Part shown: piece after piece, positions 33,158 to 41,693 of the stretch
How the letters are laid out: each line of letters starts with the position of its first letter
Numbering within the stretch: the stretch's first letter is position 1
Assembly (NCBI RefSeq): GCF_016862315.1
Contig: NZ_BOMS01000035.1
Span: 1-64,000 of the forward strand
Source: Actinoplanes palleronii
GTDB taxonomy: Bacteria; Actinomycetota; Actinomycetes; Mycobacteriales; Micromonosporaceae
Direction of reading: 5' to 3'
DNA: 64,000 nt
Program-made: the position numbers and the translations under genes
The notes under the pieces: generated by a model
What the model saw: only the letters and a program-made list of their open reading frames with translations
Database searches by the model: none
Told to the model about the DNA's origin: nothing

Positions 33158-34021
33158 GTGCCCGAACTCCCCGAGGTCGAGGCGCTCGCTGCCTACCTGC
33201 GTGAGCGTGCGGTCGGCCACACCGTGCAGCGCTTCGAGGTCTCCTCGTTCAGCGCGTTGAAGACGTATGAGCCGGCGCCCTCGGCGCTGGCCGGTCTGCC
33301 GATCGTTTCCGCCGGTCGGCACGGCAAGTTCCTGGACATCGGCATCGGGCCCGAGGTGCACCTGGTGGTGCACCTGGCCCGGGCCGGCTGGCTGCACTAC
33401 CGCGACGCGTTCAAGTCGCCGGCCCCGCTCAAGCCGGGCAGCGGACCGATCGCGATCCGGCTGCGGCTCGACGACGGGTCCGGTTTCGACCTGACCGAGG
33501 CCGGGACGCAGAAGTCGCTGGCGGCGTACCTGGTCCGCGACCCGGCGACCGAGGTGCCCGGCGTGGCCCGGCTCGGTCCGGACGCCCTGGCGGTCAGCCG
33601 CGACGAGTTCGCCGCCCGGCTGAAACTGCGCAACGGCCAGGTCAAGGGGGTGCTCGTCGACCAGGAGGTGCTGGCCGGGATCGGCAACGCGTATTCCGAC
33701 GAGATCCTGCACGTGGCGAAGATGTCGCCCTTCGCACTCACCCAGAAGCTCACCGACGAGCAGATCACCACGTTGTACGAAGCGATGCGCGAAGTGGAGA
33801 CCGACGCCGTGCAACGCTCCGTCGGCCAGCGTGCCGCCGAGCTCAAGGGCGAGAAACGGGCCGGTATGCGGGTGCACGCCCGCACCGGTCTACCGTGTCC
33901 GGTTTGCGGGGACACCGTGCGCGAGGTCTCGTTCGCCGACAAGAGCCTGCAATATTGCGCTACCTGTCAGACCGGCGGAAAACCGCTCGCGGATCGTCGC
34001 CTGTCCAAGTTGGTGCGGTGA
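33158..34021 (+). CDS. Fpg/Nei-family DNA glycosylase
   Basis: A 287-residue bifunctional glycosylase/AP lyase of base-excision repair. The N-terminal Pro nucleophile and Glu follow the start (PELPEVE), the beta-turn Lys is in GRHGKFLDIG, and the C-terminal zinc finger is C-x2-C-x16-C-x2-C (CPVC...CATC). GTG 33158 is fixed by the requirement for Pro 2. It shares a 24-bp intergenic region with the divergent glycosyltransferase. I cannot say whether it prefers 8-oxoG or oxidised pyrimidines. Confidence 0.93.
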   Translation: MPELPEVEALAAYLRERAVGHTVQRFEVSSFSALKTYEPAPSALAGLPIVSAGRHGKFLDIGIGPEVHLVVHLARAGWLHYRDAFKSPAPLKPGSGPIAIRLRLDDGSGFDLTEAGTQKSLAAYLVRDPATEVPGVARLGPDALAVSRDEFAARLKLRNGQVKGVLVDQEVLAGIGNAYSDEILHVAKMSPFALTQKLTDEQITTLYEAMREVETDAVQRSVGQRAAELKGEKRAGMRVHARTGLPCPVCGDTVREVSFADKSLQYCATCQTGGKPLADRRLSKLVR

Positions 34022-34220
34022 AGACCGCGACCGTTCGATTACGCACCGCGACGGTAAGGATTGCTATCACAACGTCACCTTCTCTCCGGCCGATCCATCG
34101 GTATAGTGGCCCGGTCCCTGGGAACCGTTGGTACGCGAACGGGTATCCGCGGACCTGCCGACCGTCCCGAGGTCGTGGCGGTGCGTAATCTTTTTCCGGA
34201 TGCGGGAGGACGTAGGCGAA

Positions 34221-35792
34221 GTGACGACTAGCCTGCACCGCCCAACGACCGACAGCAGCCGGAGTAAACCCGTGGGGTACGACAGCTTCGAGTGGCCGGC
34301 ACAACAGCAGCCACCGAGCAACGGGGTCCCGCGTTCCGCGTGGACCCGCCAGCACCGCCGGATCTCCCGGTGGCATCGGCCGTACACCGCGGTCCTGATC
34401 GTCCTGGACCTGCTCTCCACCCTCGCGGCCAGCATGATCGCCGACGCCTTCATCGAGAAGTCGAAGAGCGGCTTCCTCGACAAGAGCTGGTGGTTCCTGC
34501 AGGGAACGGACCTGTTCGGCTTCTTCGCCTACCTCGTCCTGCCGCTCGGCTGGGTCTTCCTGCTCTGGACCAGCGGCAGCTACGACCGCCGCTACCTGGG
34601 TCTGGGCAGCGAGGAGTTCAAGCGGGTGGTGCGCACCTCGGTCACCGTGGTCGCCGCCGTCTCGCTGCTCTCGTTCGCCACCAAGACCGACCTGTCCCGC
34701 GCCACGGTCGGCCTGGTGTCGCTGAGCTCGCTGCTGCTGATCCTGTTCGGCCGGGTCTTCGCCCGGCAGGTGCTGCACATCTCCCGGCGGCGCACCGGCC
34801 ACGGCGCGCACCGGATGATCCTGGTCGGCACGCTGCCCGAGGCGCTCGAGGTCTACACCGCGGTCACCCGTAGCCCGGCCGCCGGCCTGATCCCGGTCGC
34901 CATCCACATCACCGACGGCTACGCGGCGGCCCGCGGCATCGAGACCCCGGTCCCGGTCTTCGCCGGCCGTGACGTGCTCGCCCTGGTCCGTGAGTTCAGC
35001 GCGGACACCCTCGCGGTCTGCGGTTCGGCCAGCGCCGAACCCGGCGAGCTGCGCCGGCTGGCCTGGCAGCTCGAGGGCACCGGCGTCGACCTGGTGGTCG
35101 CCCCGCAGCTCACCGACATCGCCGGCCCGCGCGTGCACATCCGCCCGATCGAGGGCCTGCCGCTGCTGCACGTCGAGGAGCCCACCCTCTCCGGCCCCGG
35201 CTGGCTGATCAAAAACCTGCTCGACCGGGTGGTGGCCGGCCTCGGCCTGCTGCTGATCAGCCCGATCCTGGGGCTGATCGCGCTCGGCATCCGGCTCTCC
35301 GACCCGGGCCCGGTCTTCTTCCGGCAGACCCGCGTCGGGCACGACGGCCGCACGTTCAAGGTCTGGAAGTTCCGGACCATGTACATCGACGCCGAGGAAC
35401 GCAAGGCCACGCTCGAGGAACTCAACGAGTCCGACGGCATGATGTTCAAGATGAAGGAAGACCCCCGGATCTTCCCGTTCGGCAGCAAGCTGCGCGCGAC
35501 CTCGCTGGACGAGCTGCCCCAGCTGGTCAACGTCCTCAAGGGCGAGATGTCGCTGGTCGGCCCGCGCCCGCTGCCCGCCGACGACGGCGACTACCTGGGC
35601 GACGTCCGCCGCCGTCTGCTGGTCCGCCCGGGCATCACCGGCCTGTGGCAGGTGTCCGGCCGCTCGGACCTGTCCTGGGACGAGGCGGTCCGCCTGGACC
35701 TGTACTACGTCGACAACTGGTCGCTGACCTACGACCTGAGCATCCTGTGGCGCACGATCTGGGTGGTCCTCCGCCGCAAGGGCGCCTACTAA
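34221..35792 (+). CDS. Polyprenyl glycosylphosphotransferase (exopolysaccharide initiation)
   Basis: About 523 residues. N-terminal membrane helices and a CoA-binding-like nucleotide fold (MILVGTLPEALEVY) are followed by a C-terminal bacterial sugar transferase domain. The domain has the membrane helix LLDRVVAGLGLLLISPILG, then DPGPVFFRQTRVGHDGRTFKVWKFRTM and LDELPQLVNVLKGEMSLVGPRP, ending RKGAY. It transfers a hexose-1-phosphate from a UDP-sugar to undecaprenyl phosphate. Starts at 34200 (ATG) and 34221 (GTG) are both possible; GGGAGG lies upstream of the latter. Confidence 0.93.
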   Translation: MTTSLHRPTTDSSRSKPVGYDSFEWPAQQQPPSNGVPRSAWTRQHRRISRWHRPYTAVLIVLDLLSTLAASMIADAFIEKSKSGFLDKSWWFLQGTDLFGFFAYLVLPLGWVFLLWTSGSYDRRYLGLGSEEFKRVVRTSVTVVAAVSLLSFATKTDLSRATVGLVSLSSLLLILFGRVFARQVLHISRRRTGHGAHRMILVGTLPEALEVYTAVTRSPAAGLIPVAIHITDGYAAARGIETPVPVFAGRDVLALVREFSADTLAVCGSASAEPGELRRLAWQLEGTGVDLVVAPQLTDIAGPRVHIRPIEGLPLLHVEEPTLSGPGWLIKNLLDRVVAGLGLLLISPILGLIALGIRLSDPGPVFFRQTRVGHDGRTFKVWKFRTMYIDAEERKATLEELNESDGMMFKMKEDPRIFPFGSKLRATSLDELPQLVNVLKGEMSLVGPRPLPADDGDYLGDVRRRLLVRPGITGLWQVSGRSDLSWDEAVRLDLYYVDNWSLTYDLSILWRTIWVVLRRKGAY

Positions 35793-35925
35793 AACCCAGG
35801 TTGAGCTGCACCAACGTGGTTCCCGGAAATAGTTGAAAAAAGTTCGGCCCAGGTGTCACCCGGCGTCGCACGGATCCGCGTCTATCCGTGCGTCAGTCCA
35901 CTGGGAACGAACGGGGAACACCGAA

Positions 35926-37002
35926 ATGCGCATCACCACGCCTCGCCTCATGATCGCCACCGCCGCTCTCGGCGCGCTGCTGCTGACCGGTTGCAGCAAG
36001 GGCGGCCAGACCGACGCCGCGGCGACCACGCCGGCCTCGACCGCCCCGATCGCGACGGCGTCGGCCGCGGCCCCGGCGGCCTCCGCCGCGGTCACCGCTT
36101 CGGCCTCGGCGGCTGCGCCGGCCACCGACGCGGAAGCGCCGACCACCCCCGTGGTGAACAGCACGATCGGTGGCACGTTCTTCTACTACGACACTGACAA
36201 CAACCGGTACGTCGCGGTCCGCGACGGCAAGTCGACCACCATCCTGCGTGGCGCGGACGTCTACTACATCCACCCCAGCATCTCCCCGGACGGCAGCAAG
36301 ATCGCCTGGGTCGCGGCTAAGGACCGGCGGGTGTGGGTGGCCGGCACCGACGGCACCGGCGCCCGCAACCTGGGCTTCCCCGTCAACGAGATGGCGATGA
36401 GCCTCACCTGGACCGCGGACAGCAAGAGCGTGATCACCGCGGAGGCCTGGAAGGCGAGTGCGCCGCTCTACTTCAGCACGATCCGGGTCTCCGACGGCAA
36501 GGCCACCCAGCTGCCGAGCGCGCTCCAGTCGGGCCTGCACTACCGGATGACCCCGGACGGCAAGCGCTACTTCTTCCTCGCGGACAAGGGTGTCATCTAC
36601 TCCGCCAAGGTCGACGGCACCGGCAAGGTCAAGACCCCGGTGGTCGGCGACCCGAACTCGGCCGCCAACCCGCAGCAGCTGCAGGGCATCGACATCATCA
36701 GCAGCGACCGGACCGGCAGCCGGATCACCGCGAACGTCCTCACCACGTTCGAGCGGGAGAACCCGAAGGGCAGCCCGAACGCCAACATGCTGATCGACAC
36801 GGCGACCGGCAAGGTCATCCCGGTGCCGGTCAAGGGCGCGATCCGGCAGCTGCTGCTGAAGGCCGACGGCACCCTTCTGGTCCGCAGCGGCTCCGCCACC
36901 AGCAGCACGCTGACCCTGTTCGACGCGGGCCTCAAGGTGCTCTCCACCAAGAAGGAGGCGGCTGCCACCACCGGGCTGATCCTGATCGACTACCGTCGCT
37001 GA
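35926..37002 (+). CDS. Lipoprotein with TolB-like beta-propeller
   Basis: A 358-residue exported lipoprotein. The signal peptide ends in the lipobox LLTGC (Cys about 22), then an Ala/Thr/Ser-rich linker (about 25-75). A beta-propeller with TolB/PD40-type strands follows (PSISPDGSKIAWVA, LTWTADSKSVITAEA, TPDGKRYFFLA). It resembles the C-terminal domain of the sigma-linked membrane protein two genes downstream, including IISSDRTGSRI versus YSVDRTGSRA. ATG 35926 is chosen because a GGGGA ribosome-binding site and the signal peptide begin there. Confidence 0.87.
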   Translation: MRITTPRLMIATAALGALLLTGCSKGGQTDAAATTPASTAPIATASAAAPAASAAVTASASAAAPATDAEAPTTPVVNSTIGGTFFYYDTDNNRYVAVRDGKSTTILRGADVYYIHPSISPDGSKIAWVAAKDRRVWVAGTDGTGARNLGFPVNEMAMSLTWTADSKSVITAEAWKASAPLYFSTIRVSDGKATQLPSALQSGLHYRMTPDGKRYFFLADKGVIYSAKVDGTGKVKTPVVGDPNSAANPQQLQGIDIISSDRTGSRITANVLTTFERENPKGSPNANMLIDTATGKVIPVPVKGAIRQLLLKADGTLLVRSGSATSSTLTLFDAGLKVLSTKKEAAATTGLILIDYRR

Positions 37003-37042
37003 CCCCGCTGCCGGGGCAGAGCCGTCACTCAATATGATCTCC

Positions 37043-37080
37043 GCGGTGGCCTGAACGGAAAGCGACGTTCAGACCACCGC
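37043..37080. terminator. Inverted repeat between the lipoprotein and sigma genes
   Basis: 14-bp arms GCGGTGGCCTGAAC (37043-37056) and GTTCAGACCACCGC (37067-37080) with one mismatch and a 10-nt loop. No T tract. It is 40 nt after the lipoprotein stop and 38 nt before the sigma gene, so it may be a terminator or an operator. Confidence 0.6.
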
Positions 37081-37118
37081 AGAGCGACGGAATCCTGAAC
37101 CAGCGATCGGACAACTCG

Positions 37119-37631
37119 ATGGCCCGCCCCGACGACAGCTTCTCGGAATTCGTCCGGGCCAGAACCCACTCGCTGCTCCGTTCGGCCTTTCTCCTCACCG
37201 GCGACCAGCACCTCGCCGAAGATCTGGTCCAGGAGGCCCTGGCCCGCACACATCGGGCGTGGGGCCGGTTGGAACGGGAGGGCAATGCCGAGGCGTACGC
37301 CCGCAAGGTCATGTACCACGCGCAGGTGTCCTTCTGGCGACGCCCTAAGGTGGCCGAAGTCTTTCCCGGCGACCTTCCCGATCGTTCCGGTAGCACCGGT
37401 GACCAGGCCGAAGTCACGGCACAGCGGCTCGTGCTCCGGCGCGCGCTGCTCACCCTGAGCCCGAAACAGCGAGCAGTGATCATCTTGCGGTACTTCGAGG
37501 ACCACACCGAGGTCGAGGCGGCCGACCTGATGGGCGTCTCGGTGAACACCGTCAAGACCCAGTGCGCGCGCGGGCTGGCCAAGCTTCGTACCCTGGTCGC
37601 TGATCTGCGGATCCTGGAGCCGCAACGATGA
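37119..37631 (+). CDS. SigE-family ECF RNA polymerase sigma factor
   Basis: A 170-residue group IV sigma factor of the actinobacterial SigE type. Region 2 has the DQHLAEDLVQEALARTHRAW stretch and region 4 the HTH RYFEDHTEVEAADLMGVSVNTVKTQCARGLAKLR. It would direct transcription of a small regulon. Its stop overlaps the start of the next gene by 4 bp (ATGA), so the two products are likely to interact, the second acting as membrane anti-sigma or sensor. Confidence 0.93.
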   Translation: MARPDDSFSEFVRARTHSLLRSAFLLTGDQHLAEDLVQEALARTHRAWGRLEREGNAEAYARKVMYHAQVSFWRRPKVAEVFPGDLPDRSGSTGDQAEVTAQRLVLRRALLTLSPKQRAVIILRYFEDHTEVEAADLMGVSVNTVKTQCARGLAKLRTLVADLRILEPQR

Positions 37632-38809
37632 CTGACCCGATGAAGAGCAACGACCTGAAGGACGGCCTCGGCGAGCTCGCCGAGGCGGTCCACGACGTCG
37701 ACATGTACAACCGGGCGCTGAACCGGTCCCGGCGGATCGGCCGCAACCAGACCCTCGTCCGGGGCGGGTCGATGCTGGCCGTGGCCGGTCTGGCCGGCGC
37801 CGTCCTCTGGCAGTTCCCGCGCACGCCGGACACCGGCCCGCCGCCGACGGTCGCGGCGTCCACGACCGTGTCGCCCTCCGTGGCGCCGAGTGTCGCGCTG
37901 AGCCAGTCCGCGCCGGCGCCGCACTCGTCGGCGGCGTCGCCGGCGAGCCACCAGCCGAGTGCGAGCACCACCACCCAGAACACACCGACCGTGGCCGTGC
38001 CGCAGTCCCGGAAGCTGGCCGACCTGCCCGGCAAGGTCTTCTACCGCTCCTACGACGGCACGGTGGTCCGGCTCGACGGCGGGAAACAGCAGAGCTGGCC
38101 GACCGCGGACGACGCGTCGGTCGCGATCTCCCCGGACGGCTCCCGGATCGCCTACGTCGCCGACGGCCAGGTGCACGTGGTCGGCGAGCCGGCCCCGGTC
38201 TACGACGGCACGGTGACCACCTCGGCGCAGACGCCGGCCTGGTCGCCGGACGGGACGAAACTGCTGGTGGCAGCGCCTCGGCCGGGTGTGCTGACGGTCG
38301 CCGACGGTACGTTCAGCGCGCTGCCGAAGAGCCTGACCGGCCAGCATTTCCGGTGGTCCGGGAACGGCGCGAAACTGGTCTACGGCAGCACGTCGTCGTG
38401 CCGGCTGAAAACCGTTGCCGACGGCGGCGCCACCGGGACGACCGTGCCGGTGCTGGGTGATCCGAGCAACGGCACGAACCCCACCCAGATCGGCGCCTGC
38501 TGGGTCTACAGCGTCGACCGGACCGGTTCCCGGGCGGCCGTGGCGATCCAGAGCCTCACCGGGAGCGACGGCACGCCGGACGGGGCCGACGCCGTGGTGG
38601 ACACCGCCACCGGTGAGGTGGTCGCCATCCCGGTGACCGGCTCGGTGAGCGGCGTGTTCTTCGATGTGGACGGTGCCATGCTGGTCCGCACCGATCAGGG
38701 GTCCGGCAAGAGGGTGCTCTCGGTCTTCGCCCCGGACGGCGCCCTCCTGGTGCAGGCCACCGAGCCCGCGAAACTCGGCTCGTCGACCCTGGTGGGCTAC
38801 ACCGGCTGA
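37628..38809 (+). CDS. Membrane-anchored TolB-like protein, probable anti-sigma partner
   Basis: A 393-residue protein. The cytoplasmic N-terminus (1-40, DGLGELAEAVHDVDMYNRALNRSRRIGR) is followed by one membrane helix (about 47-62), a Ser/Ala/Pro linker and an extracytoplasmic beta-propeller (SISPDGSRIAYVADGQ, TPAWSPDGTKLLVAA). Translational coupling to the ECF gene and the membrane topology suggest the N-terminus sequesters the sigma factor while the propeller senses an envelope signal. It lacks a clear zinc anti-sigma motif. Confidence 0.85.
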   Translation: MTDPMKSNDLKDGLGELAEAVHDVDMYNRALNRSRRIGRNQTLVRGGSMLAVAGLAGAVLWQFPRTPDTGPPPTVAASTTVSPSVAPSVALSQSAPAPHSSAASPASHQPSASTTTQNTPTVAVPQSRKLADLPGKVFYRSYDGTVVRLDGGKQQSWPTADDASVAISPDGSRIAYVADGQVHVVGEPAPVYDGTVTTSAQTPAWSPDGTKLLVAAPRPGVLTVADGTFSALPKSLTGQHFRWSGNGAKLVYGSTSSCRLKTVADGGATGTTVPVLGDPSNGTNPTQIGACWVYSVDRTGSRAAVAIQSLTGSDGTPDGADAVVDTATGEVVAIPVTGSVSGVFFDVDGAMLVRTDQGSGKRVLSVFAPDGALLVQATEPAKLGSSTLVGYTG

Positions 38810-38817
38810 CCGCAGGC

Positions 38818-40047
38818 ATGGCGCATGCGGGCCGGAACCGTCAGGATCGTGCCGTGGCCGGACAGATCGGTAGTGTGCTGGCGGTTCTCGCCGTGCTGGC
38901 GGCGCTGGCCGCCGCCGTCGTGGCCGTGCTGCGGCTGCGGGCCCGGCGCGGGATCGCCACCACCATGCAGCGCGCCACCTACGACGTGCTGCACACCGCG
39001 TCGCTGGCCGCCGAGCCGCTGCGGGCCGGGCTGACCCCGGCCACCGCGGCCAAGGCCGTCCGGCATCTGCGCACCCTGGTGGGCGCGGTCGGCCTCAGCC
39101 TGGACGACGGCGAGAAATGCCTGGCGTACGACGGTCGCGGCGGCCACCACTCGGAGCAGCTGACCGCCGCCGCGCAGCGGGCCCTGACCGGCCGGCGTTC
39201 GATCGTGCTGACCGCTTCCGATCTGCCCTGCGACCGGGTCGACTGCGTGGTCCGCGGCGCGGTGGTGGCCCCGCTGTCCGGACCGGACGGCGCGGCGGTG
39301 GGCGCCCTGGTCGCGGTCGCCGACGACCATCCGGCACCGGGCCTGGTGCAGGCCACCCTGGAGGCGGCTCGCTGGGCCGGCTCCCAGGTCGCACTCGCCG
39401 AGCTGGAGTCGTCCCGCGAGCGGCTGGCCCGGGCCGAGGTGCGTGCGCTGCGCGCGCAAATCAGCCCGCACTTCATCTACAACGCGCTGACCGCGATCGC
39501 CTCGTTCATCCGCACCGACCCGGAGCGCGCCCGCGAGCTGATCCTGGAGTTCGCCGAGTTCACCAGGTACTCGTTCCGCACCCACGGCGAGTTCACCACG
39601 CTCGCCGAGGAGCTGCGCTCGATCGACCGCTACCTGACCATCGAGCGGGCCCGGTTCGGCGACCGCCTGCAGGTCCGGTTGCTGATCGCGCCGGAGGTGC
39701 TGCCGGTCGGCCTGCCGTTCCTCTGCCTGCAGCCGCTGGTGGAGAACGCGGTCCGGCACGGGCTGTCCCGCAAACCCGGCGTCGGTATGGTGAGCATCGA
39801 AGCTCGTGATGCCGGCGCCGAATGCCACATCACGGTCGAGGACGACGGTGTCGGCATGGATCCGTCGGTCTTCGGCCTGGAAAGTTCCGACAACGACGAC
39901 GGCCAGCACGTCGGCCTGGTCAATGTGGACGAACGCCTCCGGTCGGTCTTCGGCGACCATCACGGGCTGGTCGTCGAGACCGCCCCCGGCGCGGGGACGA
40001 AGGTGAGCATGCGAGTGCCGAAGTTCCATCCCCAGGTGCGGGCATGA
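38818..40047 (+). CDS. LytS-family sensor histidine kinase
   Basis: A 409-residue kinase with one N-terminal membrane helix (about 18-40), a GAF-like region (about 60-185) and the His_kinase/HATPase pair. The phospho-accepting His is in QISPHFIYNAL and the ATP-binding N box is QPLVENAVRHGL. Only one membrane span is present, rather than the multi-span LytS sensor. ATG 38818 is used; GTG 38854, with AGGA 8 nt upstream, is equally plausible. It overlaps its LytTR regulator by ATGA. Confidence 0.92.
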   Translation: MAHAGRNRQDRAVAGQIGSVLAVLAVLAALAAAVVAVLRLRARRGIATTMQRATYDVLHTASLAAEPLRAGLTPATAAKAVRHLRTLVGAVGLSLDDGEKCLAYDGRGGHHSEQLTAAAQRALTGRRSIVLTASDLPCDRVDCVVRGAVVAPLSGPDGAAVGALVAVADDHPAPGLVQATLEAARWAGSQVALAELESSRERLARAEVRALRAQISPHFIYNALTAIASFIRTDPERARELILEFAEFTRYSFRTHGEFTTLAEELRSIDRYLTIERARFGDRLQVRLLIAPEVLPVGLPFLCLQPLVENAVRHGLSRKPGVGMVSIEARDAGAECHITVEDDGVGMDPSVFGLESSDNDDGQHVGLVNVDERLRSVFGDHHGLVVETAPGAGTKVSMRVPKFHPQVRA

Positions 40048-40796
40048 CCCTCGTCGTGCTCGCCGTCGACGACGAGCCACCGGCCCTGGACGAGCTGGCC
40101 TACCTGCTGAACGCGGACGGCCGGGTGGCGTACGTGCACCGGGCCGGCGACGCCACCGAGGCGTTGCGGGTGCTCCGGGACACCGAGGTGGACGCGGTCT
40201 TCCTGGACATCCGGATGCCCGGCCTGGACGGCATGGAACTGGCCCGGATCCTGCGCCGCTTCGCGCATCCCCCGGCGATCGTCTTCGTCACCGCGTACGA
40301 CGACGGCGCGGTGGACGCCTTCGACCTGGGTGTCACCGACTACGTCCGCAAGCCGGTCCGGGCCGAACGCCTGGGCGAGTCGCTGCGCCGGGTAGCCGGG
40401 CTGCGCTCCACCCCGATGCCGGCGGCCGGCTCTGCCGGTGCCGGCGTCGACGAGCAGGCCATCCCGGTCGAGCTGGCCGGCACCACCCGGATGCTGCCGC
40501 GGTCCTTGGTCCGCTGGGTGGAGGCGCAGGGCGACTACGCCCGGCTGCACACCGCGGACGCCTCCCACCTGGTCCGGGTCTCACTCGCCACGCTCGCCGA
40601 GAGCTGGGCGAACGCCGGTTTCGCCCGGATCCACCGCTCCTACCTGGTGCAGTTGCGCCTGGTCACCGAGCTGCGGCTGACCGGTTCCGGCTATGTGGTG
40701 GCGGTCGACGGGGTGGAGCTGCCGGTCAGCCGACGGCACACCCGGGAGCTGAAGGACCGCCTGATCCGGGCCGCCAAGCACGACTGGACCCGCTAA
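40044..40796 (+). CDS. LytTR-family response regulator
   Basis: A 250-residue regulator with a receiver domain (phospho-site Asp 55, VFLDIRMPG; acidic pair VDDE) and a C-terminal LytTR DNA-binding domain (RWVEAQGDYARLHTADASHLVR, FARIHRSYLVQL). Partner of the preceding kinase. In actinobacteria such pairs often lie near acetate/pyruvate symporters, and two such transport pairs are in this window. A DnaA-box cluster follows immediately. Confidence 0.95.
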   Translation: MTLVVLAVDDEPPALDELAYLLNADGRVAYVHRAGDATEALRVLRDTEVDAVFLDIRMPGLDGMELARILRRFAHPPAIVFVTAYDDGAVDAFDLGVTDYVRKPVRAERLGESLRRVAGLRSTPMPAAGSAGAGVDEQAIPVELAGTTRMLPRSLVRWVEAQGDYARLHTADASHLVRVSLATLAESWANAGFARIHRSYLVQLRLVTELRLTGSGYVVAVDGVELPVSRRHTRELKDRLIRAAKHDWTR

Positions 40797-40805
40797 TCCA
40801 CACGC

Positions 40806-40874
40806 TTATCCACAACCCCACCGAGTTCTCCACAGAGTTATCCACAGGCAGCCGGGGATAACTCATCTCCACAG
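40806..40874. promoter_or_regulatory. Cluster of DnaA-box-like sites
   Basis: Two perfect TTATCCACA boxes (40806-40814 and 40838-40846), one TTCTCCACA (40826-40834), an ATCTCCACA (40866-40874) and a reverse-strand TTATCCCC (40854-40861) lie within 70 bp. They fill the gap between two regulator operons. No dnaA or dnaN gene is nearby, so this is not the classical origin layout; a DnaA titration or control site is possible. Confidence 0.7.
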
Positions 40875-40997
40875 TTCGTTCACAACTCCACCTCCAGCCC
40901 TCCTTCAGCGGTTTATAAGCTGCTGACCACGCGGGCGGCCGGTGAGTCACGGGGGCGCACCGGCCGCGGCCGCGGCGATCGGTGAGGGAGTGCAGGC

Positions 40998-41693
40998 GTG
41001 GAGACGACGACCGAGCGGCGAGTTCTCGTCGTCGAGGACGAGCGGGCCATCGCCGACGCGGTGGCGGCCCGGCTGCGCGCCGAGGGCTTCCTGGTGCAGG
41101 TCGTCGGGGACGGGCCGAGCGCGGTCGAGGCCGCCCGGCACACCCCGCCGGACGTGATCGTCCTCGACATCATGCTGCCCGGCTTCGACGGTCTCGAGGT
41201 CTGCCGCCGGATCCAGGCCGAACGTCCGGTCCCGGTGCTGATGCTGACCGCCCGTGGCGACGAGACCGACCTGCTGGTCGGCCTCGCGGTCGGCGCCGAC
41301 GACTACATGGCCAAGCCGTTCTCGATGCGCGAGCTGGCCGCCCGGGTGCACGCCCTGCTGCGCCGGGTCAACAAGACCGCGGCGATCCCGAAGCCCGGCC
41401 CGCCCACGCTGCGGTTCGGCGACCTGGAGATCAATCAGGCGGAGCGCCGGGTGCTCCGGGGCGGTGCCGAGAAGCACCTCACCCCGACCGAGTTCGACCT
41501 GCTCGTGCACCTGGCCCGGACGCCGCGCACGGTGCTGCCCCGGGAACGGCTGATGGCCGAGGTGTGGGGCTGGGCGGACGCCTCCGGCACCCGTACCGTC
41601 GACAGCCACATCAAGGGCCTGCGCCGCAAGCTGGGCGCGGACCTGATCCGCACGGTGCACGGCGTCGGGTACGCGTTGGAAGTCGACCGATGA
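40998..41693 (+). CDS. OmpR/PhoB-family response regulator
   Basis: A 231-residue regulator. The receiver domain has Asp 57 (VLDIMLPGFDG) and Lys in YMAKPFSMREL; the C-terminal winged helix includes LTPTEFDLLVHLARTP and DSHIKGLRRKLG. GTG 40998 has GGGAG upstream, and its stop overlaps the kinase start by ATGA. The cluster of DnaA boxes lies in its promoter region, which may tie its expression to DnaA. Confidence 0.95.
   Translation: METTTERRVLVVEDERAIADAVAARLRAEGFLVQVVGDGPSAVEAARHTPPDVIVLDIMLPGFDGLEVCRRIQAERPVPVLMLTARGDETDLLVGLAVGADDYMAKPFSMRELAARVHALLRRVNKTAAIPKPGPPTLRFGDLEINQAERRVLRGGAEKHLTPTEFDLLVHLARTPRTVLPRERLMAEVWGWADASGTRTVDSHIKGLRRKLGADLIRTVHGVGYALEVDR

Noticed and set aside
31961..33877. 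638-residue minus-strand ORF as one glycosyltransferase
   Set aside because: Its first 250 or so residues are antisense to the fpg gene and have no fold; the enzyme begins at GTG 33133.
40797..40997. Chromosomal replication origin
   Set aside because: Origins of this phylum lie by dnaA/dnaN and carry many more boxes over several hundred bp; neither gene is in the window.
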